From the NCBI GenBank assembly GCA_905233925.1, contig CAJOFV010000019.1, positions 1 through 35,590 on the forward strand: a stretch of DNA of 35,590 nt, in the 5' to 3' direction. This document shows positions 25,490 through 32,083 of this stretch, in pieces (the stretch's first letter is position 1; each line of letters starts with the position of its first letter). Under the pieces are notes generated by a model, which saw only the letters and a list, made by a program, of their open reading frames with translations, was not told the origin of the DNA and searched no databases. The DNA is from Paludibacteraceae bacterium. Lineage in GTDB: Bacteria; Bacteroidota; Bacteroidia; Bacteroidales; Paludibacteraceae. A program made the position numbers and the translations under genes.

Positions 25490-25532
25490 TTCTCCGCGGC
25501 GTTAATTCGGAGAAAGCGCAAAGCGTTGCGCT
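25490..25532 (+). other. Two adjacent hairpins downstream of the DUF2442 gene
   Basis: TTCTCCG (25490-25496) pairs with CGGAGAA (25508-25514), immediately followed by AGCGCAA-AGCG-TTGCGCT (25515-25532). Neither is followed by a T run, so they may act as 3'-end stabilisers or be part of a leader for the next gene rather than an intrinsic terminator. I found no exact TAnnTTTG promoter in 25483-25616. Confidence 0.5.
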
Positions 25533-25616
25533 GACATATTGATTAATCGTAGCGTTTGCTTTATTTGAGGATACTAAAACCGACGAGGCGATGGAATATA
25601 ACCGCCATAAAGTACT

Positions 25617-26372
25617 ATGAAAAAGCTAATCTTAGTTTTCGTAACGCTTTTTACTGCTATTCATATTAACGCACAGTTAACATATGAAGGGACACAGCAT
25701 GTTATTCGTTTTGGGACAGGCACACAAAGAATAATAGCTCAAAATATTGATTCACCTTCATCAGAACAGGATGCCATGCTCGTTGGGGATTATTTTATGA
25801 CTACAGACATGGGGCTTTCCGATGGACATACACATTATAATGTTTATAATGCCAATATGACCCTAGTAAAATCTTTCTTAATAGAAGGTGCATTTTTTAG
25901 TGTCCCTATCAGCAGTAGCTCAAATGGATTGTATGTGTGGAACTTTATTTCGAAAGAAATATTTACGACAAATGGCAAATGGACTTGTCTGGTTACAGAA
26001 TATAAGAAGGAAAATCTAACAGATGGAAATGGAACTATATTGGGAGAAGTGAAAAAAGTTAAAGAATTACGATTAGTAGATGAAGATGGTAAAATTCTAT
26101 CAATAATACCTTACACAGGAGATACCAAAAAAACATTTTTAAGTCTAGTTAAAATAGGCGACAAGTATAAATTGTTTGTTCCAACAGGAGATGATACATC
26201 AGACATTCCCTATGCTTATGACATATATTCCCTCCCCGGCTCTGGAAACGCTACTGATGTAAACGAAGTATCTGCTCTGCGCCACAATGTACGTAAGTAT
26301 TTGCAAAATGACCAAGTGTTGATTGACAGCAACGAAAGAACGTACAACATGCAAGGTCAACAGATAAAATAA
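25617..26372 (+). CDS. AT-rich secreted protein with C-terminal tag
   Basis: 251 residues. Signal peptide MKKLILVFVTLFTAIHINA, cleaved before QLTYEG. The mature part is beta-rich, with strands separated by Gly/Asp turns (DYFMTTDMGLSDGHTHYNVY, KELRLVDEDGKILSI), and I recognise no family. The end (VRKYLQNDQVLIDSNERTYNMQGQQIK) is the tag shared with four other proteins in the window. Base composition is clearly more AT-rich than in neighbouring genes until the last ~100 bp, where the tag is encoded. No clear promoter of its own was found. Location is probably the cell surface or outside; function unknown. Confidence 0.85.
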   Translation: MKKLILVFVTLFTAIHINAQLTYEGTQHVIRFGTGTQRIIAQNIDSPSSEQDAMLVGDYFMTTDMGLSDGHTHYNVYNANMTLVKSFLIEGAFFSVPISSSSNGLYVWNFISKEIFTTNGKWTCLVTEYKKENLTDGNGTILGEVKKVKELRLVDEDGKILSIIPYTGDTKKTFLSLVKIGDKYKLFVPTGDDTSDIPYAYDIYSLPGSGNATDVNEVSALRHNVRKYLQNDQVLIDSNERTYNMQGQQIK

Positions 26373-26415
26373 AACCCTGATAATATCGTAGGGCTCGGAA
26401 ATGCCCACCAAAAGA

Positions 26416-26443
26416 ATAGAGACGCTCTTCCGAACGTCTCTAT
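26416..26443. terminator. Bidirectional terminator between the secreted protein gene and rpsA
   Basis: Perfect 9-bp stem ATAGAGACG/CGTCTCTAT with a 10-base loop, followed by CTTTTTG on the plus strand and by TTCTTTT on the minus strand. Confidence 0.85.
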
Positions 26444-26480
26444 CTTTTTGCCAAAAGCTTGATGGCCAAAGGCTTACAGA

Positions 26481-28364
26481 TTACTCTTCAGCTTTCTTGG
26501 CAGCCTTTTTGGTGGTTTTCTTTGCCTTCGGAGCTTCCTCTACGGGAGCTTCTGCGGGAGCGGCTTCCTCTGCGGGAGCTTCAGCTTTCGCAGCTTTCTT
26601 TGCCGGAGCTTTCTTCGCGGGCTTTTCCTCTAAGCTGGCTTTGAGGTCAGCGAGAACGCCCAGGTCACCGAGAGTGGTTTTCTCCATCTTCGGCAGCTCG
26701 GGAGCGGCTTCTTTCTTGGCTTTTGCCTCTTTGGTGGGAGCCTCTTTGCGCTCTTCCCAGGTGCGGAGGTGGCTCAACATGATGCGTTTTGCCTCTTTGT
26801 TGAACTCGATTACGCGGAACTCCATCGTGTCACCTTTGGCTGCGGCGCTCTTGTCTTCCTTCGCAAGATGACGTGCGGTGCAGAAACCTTCAACGCCGTC
26901 CTCGAGTGCTACAACAGCACCCTTGTCGCTCAGTTCAACGATTTTGCCTTCAACAACGGTGTCCAGACCGTATTTTGCCTCAAGCTCTTCCCACGGATTC
27001 TCCTCGAGTTGTTTGTGACCGAGGCTCAAGCGGCGGTTCTCTTTGTCGATTTCGAGAACAACAACCTCGATTTCAGCGCCGATAGACGTGAACTCGTTCG
27101 GATGTTTGATTTTCTTCGTCCAGCTCAGGTCGCTGATGTGAATCAGACCGTCAACGCCTTCCTCGATTTCAACGAATACACCGAAGTTCGTGAAGTTGCG
27201 AACCTTTGCCCAGTGGCGTGTGCCAACGGCATACTTCTCGGTTACGTTCTCCCACGGGTCAGCCTTCAGTTGCTTGATGCCAAGCGACATCTTGCGCTCG
27301 TCGCGATCCAGAGTCAGGATAACGGCATCCACTTCGTCGCCGACTTTCAGGAAGTCGTTCGCGCTGCGCAGGTGCTGGCTCCAGCTCATTTCGCTCACGT
27401 GAATCAGACCTTCTACGCCGTCGCAAATCTCAACGAATGCGCCGTAGTCAGCCATTACAACAACCTTGCCGTGTACTTTGTCGCCCACTTTCAGGTTCGG
27501 GTCGAGAGCATCCCACGGGTGCGGAGTCAACTGTTTCAAGCCGAGAGCGATACGTTTCTTCTCGTCGTCGAAGTCAAGGATAACAACGTTGATCTTCTGG
27601 TCGAGTTGAACGATTTCCTTCGGGTCGGAAACTCTGCCCCAACTGAGGTCGGTGATGTGGATAAGACCGTCAACACCGCCGAGGTCGATGAATACGCCGT
27701 AGTTGGTGATGTTCTTAACGGTTCCTTCAAGTACCTGACCTTTCTCAAGACGTGAAACGATTTCTTTCTTCTGTGCTTCGAGCTCGGCCTCGATGAGAGC
27801 CTTGTGCGAAACAACAACGTTGCGGAAGTCTTCGTTCACTTTCACAATCTTGAACTCCATGGTCTTGCCCACGAATACATCGTAGTCGCGAATCGGCTTA
27901 ACGTCAATCTGACTGCCCGGCAGGAATGCTTCCATACCGAGAACATCAACGATCATGCCGCCTTTCGTACGGCATTTGATGAAGCCCGTAACGATTTCGC
28001 CTGCCTCGCATGCGGCAACAACGCGATCCCAAGCCTGGGAAGCGCGAGCCTCTTTGTGTGACAGCACGAGTTGGCCTTTCTTGTCTTCCTGGCTCTCGAT
28101 GAATACTTCCACTTTGTCGCCAACCTTCAGGTCGGGGTTGTAGCGGAACTCGGTCGCCGGAACAATACCGTCGCTCTTGAAACCTACGTTTACAACGACT
28201 TCGCGTTTGTTAATGGACGTAACAACACCTTCAACGACTTCTTTGTCCTTGATCGCATTCAGGGTCTTGTCATACTTTTGGATAAGTTCTTCGTTTAATG
28301 TGCCTTTTGATTCTTTCTCATAGGCATCCCAGTCGAAGTTCTGGAGAGATTTGTTTTCTGCCAT
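26481..28364 (-). CDS. rpsA: 30S ribosomal protein S1
   Basis: 627 residues. Six S1 OB-fold repeats lie between about 40 and 535, each with the VEGxVxxIxxxGxxVxL-type pattern: GVVTSINKREVVVNVG, GTVKNITNYGVFIDLGGVDGLIH, GKVVVMADYGAFVEI, AKVRNFTNFGVFVEIEEGVDGLIH, GKIVELSDKGAVVALEDGVEGF. It binds mRNA on the 30S subunit and helps initiation, which matters here because most genes lack a Shine-Dalgarno. After about residue 545 a low-complexity Lys/Ala/Glu/Pro tail of roughly 80 residues ends in KKTTKKAAKKAEE. The start codon has no Shine-Dalgarno and is preceded by a long structured leader. Its 3' end faces the terminator at 26416-26443. Confidence 0.97.
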   Translation of the reverse strand: MAENKSLQNFDWDAYEKESKGTLNEELIQKYDKTLNAIKDKEVVEGVVTSINKREVVVNVGFKSDGIVPATEFRYNPDLKVGDKVEVFIESQEDKKGQLVLSHKEARASQAWDRVVAACEAGEIVTGFIKCRTKGGMIVDVLGMEAFLPGSQIDVKPIRDYDVFVGKTMEFKIVKVNEDFRNVVVSHKALIEAELEAQKKEIVSRLEKGQVLEGTVKNITNYGVFIDLGGVDGLIHITDLSWGRVSDPKEIVQLDQKINVVILDFDDEKKRIALGLKQLTPHPWDALDPNLKVGDKVHGKVVVMADYGAFVEICDGVEGLIHVSEMSWSQHLRSANDFLKVGDEVDAVILTLDRDERKMSLGIKQLKADPWENVTEKYAVGTRHWAKVRNFTNFGVFVEIEEGVDGLIHISDLSWTKKIKHPNEFTSIGAEIEVVVLEIDKENRRLSLGHKQLEENPWEELEAKYGLDTVVEGKIVELSDKGAVVALEDGVEGFCTARHLAKEDKSAAAKGDTMEFRVIEFNKEAKRIMLSHLRTWEERKEAPTKEAKAKKEAAPELPKMEKTTLGDLGVLADLKASLEEKPAKKAPAKKAAKAEAPAEEAAPAEAPVEEAPKAKKTTKKAAKKAEE

Positions 28365-28530
28365 ATTGGTAGATGGGTGTTTGGTCTGACCGTGTCTCGC
28401 GACACCGGTTTACCCAAACGTTAAAGGGTTAAACAATCGCGTTCTTTCGCTTTTGGCAGCATTTTACCTCTCTTTCGGAGGCATCTTTGTTCCCTCTCGG
28501 GTCGCGTTACTGTTCTCCTTCCGCGAAAAA
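28365..28530 (-). promoter_or_regulatory. Structured rpsA leader, candidate autoregulatory element
   Basis: From the predicted start near 28530 to the ATG is about 165 nt. Close to the start codon, the RNA reads ACC(G)GTGTC-GCGA-GACACGGT (28389-28409), an 8-bp stem with one bulged G and a GNRA tetraloop. Just 5' of it, GTTTAaCCC can pair with GGGTAAAC. S1 represses its own mRNA in other bacteria; that this leader does so is inference. Confidence 0.5.
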
Positions 28531-28536
28531 AGCCCG

Positions 28537-28568
28537 CAAAAGTACAACAATATTTTGACATACACAAA
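28537..28568 (-). promoter_or_regulatory. rpsA promoter
   Basis: Minus strand: TTTG (28565-28568), 20 bp, TACTTTTG (28537-28544). It matches the consensus and lies about 175 bp upstream of the start codon. Confidence 0.87.
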
Positions 28569-28594
28569 TTTTTTGACGAAATATATGATTTTTT

Positions 28595-28625
28595 TTTGAC
28601 ATATACGATTTTTTTTGTAATTTTG
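28595..28625 (+). promoter_or_regulatory. Promoter of the EF-hand membrane protein gene
   Basis: TTTG (28595-28598), 19 bp, TAATTTTG (28618-28625). It is divergent from the rpsA promoter. It places the transcription start downstream of the ORF track's start at 28596, which supports the internal ATG at 28773. Confidence 0.8.
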
Positions 28626-28669
28626 CACAAATTTTTTGGGTCGAAGGCGCTCACAGCCAACCTGCCAAA

Positions 28670-28729
28670 GACGGCAAAAGGACGGCAAAAGGACGGCAAC
28701 GAAAGCCGAGAGAAGCCTGAGAGAAGCCC
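28670..28729 (+). repeat. Tandem 11-bp repeats in the 5' leader of the EF-hand membrane protein gene
   Basis: GACGGCAAAAG, GACGGCAAAAG, GACGGCAACGA (28670-28702), then AAGCCGAGAG, AAGCCTGAGAG and AAGCC. These are two short arrays of about 11-bp period, one after the other, between promoter and start codon. Confidence 0.85.
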
Positions 28730-28772
28730 CAAAGAGGACAAATTGCAGACTCTGACAATTAAAATAACGATT

Positions 28773-30260
28773 ATGGATTACAAATGGACTTTTGAAAACG
28801 TAGGCGGAGCCACCCGCGTACGCATTATGACGGGGGACGACATCCGTCACCTCGGTGAATTGGACCAGAAGATGTGGACAGTGCTTTCTTGTCCGGCTTC
28901 CGGCCTGGAGATTTCCAACGAGAGCCTTGCGCTTATGGACATCGACGGCGACGGGCAGTTGCGCCTCATGGAAGTGGTGAAGACTGCCGACTGGCTCTGT
29001 GCCAAACTCGCAGACCCGCAGACCTTGTTCGCCCAGTCGGACACGATTGCGTTGGATAATATCGCCGATGAGGCCATCAAGGCCGTGGCTGCCAAAATTG
29101 CCGGTGACAACGCCGAAATCGCTTTGGCTGCGGTGGATGCTGCCATAGATGCCGTAACCATCACGCCCGCGGCTGTGCCTGCTGCACCTTTCGAAGCGGA
29201 TGTAATGGCCGCATACAAAGCCAAACAGGCGGAATATGCTGCGTACTTTGAGCAGGCGAAAATGGCGAAACTCGGCTTGGCGGTCATCGCGGAAGAAACA
29301 GCTGTTCCTCCGATGAAAGAGAAGGACTTCGTGGAAATGGGCGCGAAGATTGCTGCCTATGATGCAGCGGTCGCTGCGGCTGCGGAAGCCGATGCAGCGG
29401 CACTTGCGGCCGGAAAAGCCGAGTATGCTGACTTGCACAAACTCTTGCTCCTGTCGCGTGATTTCTGCAAACTGCTGCGGAACTTCGTAACGCTGGAGGA
29501 CTTCTACAAACGCGAAGCCGACCAGATGGCTATCTTCCAGGCGGGAACGCTTGTTATTGACCAGCGCGCATGCCGTCTTTGCATCCGCGTGAACGACATG
29601 GGCAAGCATGACGCGCAGGCGGGCGCGAGCGGGATGTTCCTTATATATTGTGACTGCGTAAGCAAGAAACTTGGCAAATCCATGAAGATTGTAGCTGCTG
29701 TCACAATGGGCGAAATCAAGAACCTCAAGGTTGGCAAGAACGCCATTTTCTATGACCGGCAGGGCAACGACTGGGATGCTACCATTACCAAAGTTATTGA
29801 CAACCCGATTTCTGTACGTCAGGCGTTTTGGAGTCCTTATCGCAAGTTCGGCAACTGGGTTACTGACCTCATTAACAAATCCGCTTCCGAGAAGAACGAC
29901 AAAGCGTTTGCAGACCTTACCGACACGGCGCAAAAGACAACTGCGGCGGCCACAGAAGGCGCTGCCGTAGAAAAGAAGCAGGCGTTTGACATCGCCAAGT
30001 TCGCCGGTATTTTTGCTGCCATAGGTATGGCGGTCGGCTTTATCGGTGAGTTCATCGCCAGTCTTGCAAGCGGCATTAACGGTACGCCGTGGTGGAAACT
30101 GCTGGTTTGGTTGGCAGCGATTATGCTCGTCATTTCCGGACCTGCAATGATTATGGCTTGGATTAAACTCCGCCGCCGTAACCTTGCGCCGCTTCTCAAC
30201 GCTAACGGCTGGGCGGTCAACGCCGTACGCTTACCGAGCAGGTTCAGTTCCCGTTCATGA
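28773..30260 (+). CDS. EF-hand-containing membrane protein, N-terminal part (frameshifted)
   Basis: 495 residues from ATG 28773; the track's start at 28596 would lie upstream of the predicted transcription start and encode repeat sequence. The start MDYKWTFENVGGATRVRI and LDQKMWTVLSCPASGLE are typical of an uncharacterised Bacteroidetes family. An EF-hand loop DIDGDGQLRLME (about 50-61) has all the expected Ca ligands. A long Ala-rich helical region follows (about 100-215). Two membrane segments come near the C-terminus (about 410-470; AGIFAAIGMAVGFIGEF, LLVWLAAIMLVISGPAMIMAW). After NLAPLLNANGWAVNA the frame runs into RLPSRFSSRS and stops. The expected continuation (LTEQVQFPF-MKLTDPF) lies in another frame, so this is the 5' part of a split gene. 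Confidence 0.82.
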   Translation: MDYKWTFENVGGATRVRIMTGDDIRHLGELDQKMWTVLSCPASGLEISNESLALMDIDGDGQLRLMEVVKTADWLCAKLADPQTLFAQSDTIALDNIADEAIKAVAAKIAGDNAEIALAAVDAAIDAVTITPAAVPAAPFEADVMAAYKAKQAEYAAYFEQAKMAKLGLAVIAEETAVPPMKEKDFVEMGAKIAAYDAAVAAAAEADAAALAAGKAEYADLHKLLLLSRDFCKLLRNFVTLEDFYKREADQMAIFQAGTLVIDQRACRLCIRVNDMGKHDAQAGASGMFLIYCDCVSKKLGKSMKIVAAVTMGEIKNLKVGKNAIFYDRQGNDWDATITKVIDNPISVRQAFWSPYRKFGNWVTDLINKSASEKNDKAFADLTDTAQKTTAAATEGAAVEKKQAFDIAKFAGIFAAIGMAVGFIGEFIASLASGINGTPWWKLLVWLAAIMLVISGPAMIMAWIKLRRRNLAPLLNANGWAVNAVRLPSRFSSRS

Positions 30261-30490
30261 AACTGACTGACCCGTTTGCCAAGAAAGGTATGCCGGGTTG
30301 GAAGAAAGCCCTAATTTGGATGGCGGTTATTATCGGCCTTTGCGGCATTGCTTGTCTGGCGTTGTGGTACTTCGGTATTTGGCCGTTTGACGCTTGTGCT
30401 CCTGTAGCCGAAGCGGTAGAGACAGCAGCTGAAGAAGCAACGGAAGTTGTGACAGAAATCTGCGATACGATAGCTGCTCCGGCGCAATAA
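30257..30490 (+). CDS. C-terminal part of the EF-hand membrane protein (ATGA restart)
   Basis: 77 residues. ATG 30257 overlaps the TGA of the upstream ORF (ATGA), so it can be translated by reinitiation. In this frame the residues just upstream (LTEQVQFPF) read naturally into MKLTDPFAKKGMPGWKK, so it was originally fused to the upstream ORF. One membrane segment (ALIWMAVIIGLCGIACLALWYF) is followed by an Ala/Glu-rich tail (VAEAVETAAEEATEVV). It may be a fragment of a pseudogene, a natural split gene or a sequencing error. Confidence 0.7.
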   Translation: MKLTDPFAKKGMPGWKKALIWMAVIIGLCGIACLALWYFGIWPFDACAPVAEAVETAAEEATEVVTEICDTIAAPAQ

Positions 30491-30507
30491 ATGAGGCTTT
30501 TTCCTAT

Positions 30508-30542
30508 AAAAATGCACTTTTTCGCAAAAAAAGTGCATTTTT
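30508..30542. terminator. Terminator of the EF-hand membrane protein operon
   Basis: 15-bp stem AAAAATGCACTTTTT/AAAAAGTGCATTTTT with a 5-base loop (CGCAA). The lower arm ends in a T run on the plus strand. The -33 box of the tRNA-Gln promoter starts two bases later. Confidence 0.9.
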
Positions 30543-30543
30543 A

Positions 30544-30575
30544 TTTGCACGGTTCATAAAAAAGCAGTACTTTTG
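30544..30575 (+). promoter_or_regulatory. tRNA-Gln promoter
   Basis: TTTG (30544-30547), 20 bp, TACTTTTG (30568-30575), 21 bp before the mature 5' end. Confidence 0.87.
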
Positions 30576-30596
30576 CACGCTTTTTCGTTCAAGCGA

Positions 30597-30667
30597 TGCT
30601 CAATGGTGTAATGGTAGCACTACAGATTCTGGTTCTGTCTGTCTGGGTTCGAGTCCTGGTTGAGCAA
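30597..30667 (+). tRNA. tRNA-Gln (anticodon CUG)
   Basis: 71 nt. Acceptor TGCTCAA pairs fully with TTGAGCA, discriminator A at 30667. D arm GTGT-AATGGTA-GCAC. Anticodon stem-loop ACAGA-TTCTGGT-TCTGT gives CTG. T arm CTGGG-TTCGAGT-CCTGG with two wobble pairs. CCA is not encoded. The U1-A72 end pair fits bacterial tRNA-Gln. Confidence 0.95.
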
Positions 30668-30670
30668 CAC

Positions 30671-30699
30671 AAAAAAAGTGCGATTTTCGCACTTTTTTT
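30671..30699 (+). terminator. tRNA-Gln terminator
   Basis: 13-bp stem AAAAAAAGTGCGA/TCGCACTTTTTTT with a TTT loop, ending in a run of nine T. The final T of the stem is also the first base of the -33 box of the next promoter. Confidence 0.92.
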
Positions 30700-30730
30700 T
30701 TGTGTATATGTATTTTTTGTTGTACCTTTG
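30699..30730 (+). promoter_or_regulatory. Promoter of the MFS transporter gene
   Basis: TTTG (30699-30702), 20 bp, TACCTTTG (30723-30730), 37 bp before ATG 30768. It overlaps the T tract of the tRNA terminator. Confidence 0.87.
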
Positions 30731-30767
30731 CGGCAAATTTAATAATAAAACTTAAAAAATCGTTACC

Positions 30768-32033
30768 ATGAGCACAAAGCAATCAAAGTCTTTGACGATT
30801 ATTACTATCATTGCGATGATGTTTCTTTACGCAATGATTTCTTTTGTTACGAACCTCGCTGCGCCGGTCGGCAAGATTTGGGGCGAGTCGTTTACTGACC
30901 CTGCTCAAGCGGAACGCATGGGCATGTTGGGCAACCTGTTCAATTTCCTCGCGTATCTTATTATGGGTATCCCTGCAGGAAATATTCTTGCCAAATACGG
31001 CTACAAAAAGACCTCTCTGGCTGCCATCGTTCTCGGCTTTATTGGAATTGGCGTGCAGTGGCTGAGTGGTGTGGCTGACAGTTTCGCGGTTTATCTCTGC
31101 GGCGCTTTGTTGGGCGGTTTCTGTGTGTGCATGCTTAATACGGTGACTAACCCGATGCTGAACCTTCTGGGTGGCGGCGGCAACAAAGGAAACCAGCTGA
31201 ACCTTATCGGTGGAACCATCAACTCGTTGTCTGCTGCTTTGACGCCGATGCTCGTTGGTGCTTTGGTCGGCGAATCGTTGGTAGGCAAAGAAATTGACGA
31301 TGTGAACGTTGTTCTTTATATCGCCATGGCGGTATTTGTATTAATCTTTGTTATTCTGTGGCTTACGCCGATTGCAGAGCCTGCGGGCGCGGGACAGCAG
31401 ATTACCTACGAACGCAGTCCCTGGGCGTTCCGTCATTTGCGTCTCGGCGTAGTGGCAATTTTCTTGTATGTGGGTGTGGAAATAGGTATTCCCGCAACAC
31501 TCATCAGTTATTTGAGTAAGGGCGGCGGATCCGGTTATGATGACGCAACCTTTATTGCCGGTTTGTACTGGCTGCTAATGCTGATAGGTCGGTCTATAGG
31601 TTCGGTTATCGGCGGCAAGGTAAGCAGTCGCGCGATGGTTATCTGCGTGTCGGTAACAGCCATCATGCTGATGACAGCGGCGATGTTGTTAGGCGGCGAT
31701 GTGCAGGTTGCAATGCCTACGAACTGGTCGTTTGAGGTGGAGCAGGTTCCTGTTGCAGCTTTGTTCATTGTTCTTTGCGGTCTGTGCACGTCTGTTATGT
31801 GGGGCTCTATTTTCAACATGGCAACGGAAGGACTTGGCAAATATACCGCCAAAGCGTCCGGTATATTTATGATGATGGTCTTCGGTGGCGGTGTCATTCC
31901 GTGGATTCAGAGTGCTGTCGCCGGTCACCATTACCTGCTCAGTTACATTGTGCCGACTCTCTGCGTGGCATATATTCTCTGCTACGCGCTTTGGGGCAGC
32001 AAGAATGTCAATACCGATATTAAGGTAGATTAA
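30768..32033 (+). CDS. MFS transporter, FHS (FucP/GluP-like sugar) group
   Basis: 421 residues with about 12 membrane segments. The FHS hallmark region is present: GIPAGNILAKYGYKKTSL (loop 2-3), then LGGFCVCMLNTVTNPMLNLLGGGGNKGNQLNLIGG, similar to the NP-x4-LG segment of fucose and glucose/galactose symporters. The C-terminal half has GLYWLLMLIGRSIGSVIGGKVSSRA and ends with FGGGVIPWIQSAVAG. It is expected to be a proton-coupled sugar importer in the inner membrane; the substrate cannot be read from sequence. It is a single-gene unit with its own promoter and a convergent terminator. Confidence 0.9.
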   Translation: MSTKQSKSLTIITIIAMMFLYAMISFVTNLAAPVGKIWGESFTDPAQAERMGMLGNLFNFLAYLIMGIPAGNILAKYGYKKTSLAAIVLGFIGIGVQWLSGVADSFAVYLCGALLGGFCVCMLNTVTNPMLNLLGGGGNKGNQLNLIGGTINSLSAALTPMLVGALVGESLVGKEIDDVNVVLYIAMAVFVLIFVILWLTPIAEPAGAGQQITYERSPWAFRHLRLGVVAIFLYVGVEIGIPATLISYLSKGGGSGYDDATFIAGLYWLLMLIGRSIGSVIGGKVSSRAMVICVSVTAIMLMTAAMLLGGDVQVAMPTNWSFEVEQVPVAALFIVLCGLCTSVMWGSIFNMATEGLGKYTAKASGIFMMMVFGGGVIPWIQSAVAGHHYLLSYIVPTLCVAYILCYALWGSKNVNTDIKVD

Positions 32034-32055
32034 AAGAATTGGGAAATAGCAAAAG

Positions 32056-32083
32056 AAAGAGTAGGGCTTGCGTCCTACTCTTT
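32056..32083. terminator. Bidirectional terminator overlapping the tamB stop codon
   Basis: Stem AAAGAGTAGG/CCTACTCTTT with an 8-base loop, followed by TTT on the plus strand. The tamB stop (TAG, 32075-32077) lies inside the 3' arm, so tamB's last codons form half of the terminator. Confidence 0.85.

Noticed and set aside
241-26369. Shared C-terminal motif as the standard T9SS type A sorting domain
   Set aside because: The chain ends at the Y-x3-G-x2-V motif, while type A domains continue with a further strand pair and end in a K-rich strand. It may still be a T9SS variant, so this is kept only as an open question.
26769-27755. 328-aa plus-strand ORF
   Set aside because: Antisense to rpsA; the S1 repeats make repeated shadow motifs.
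28596-28772. N-terminal extension of the EF-hand protein given in the ORF track
   Set aside because: The TAATTTTG promoter box lies inside it, and it would translate the 11-bp repeats; MDYKWTFENVGG at 28773 is a natural start.
28464-29933. 489-aa minus-strand ORF
   Set aside because: It lies opposite the EF-hand membrane protein gene and runs into the rpsA leader/promoter region; the composition is that of a reverse-strand shadow with no recognisable domain.
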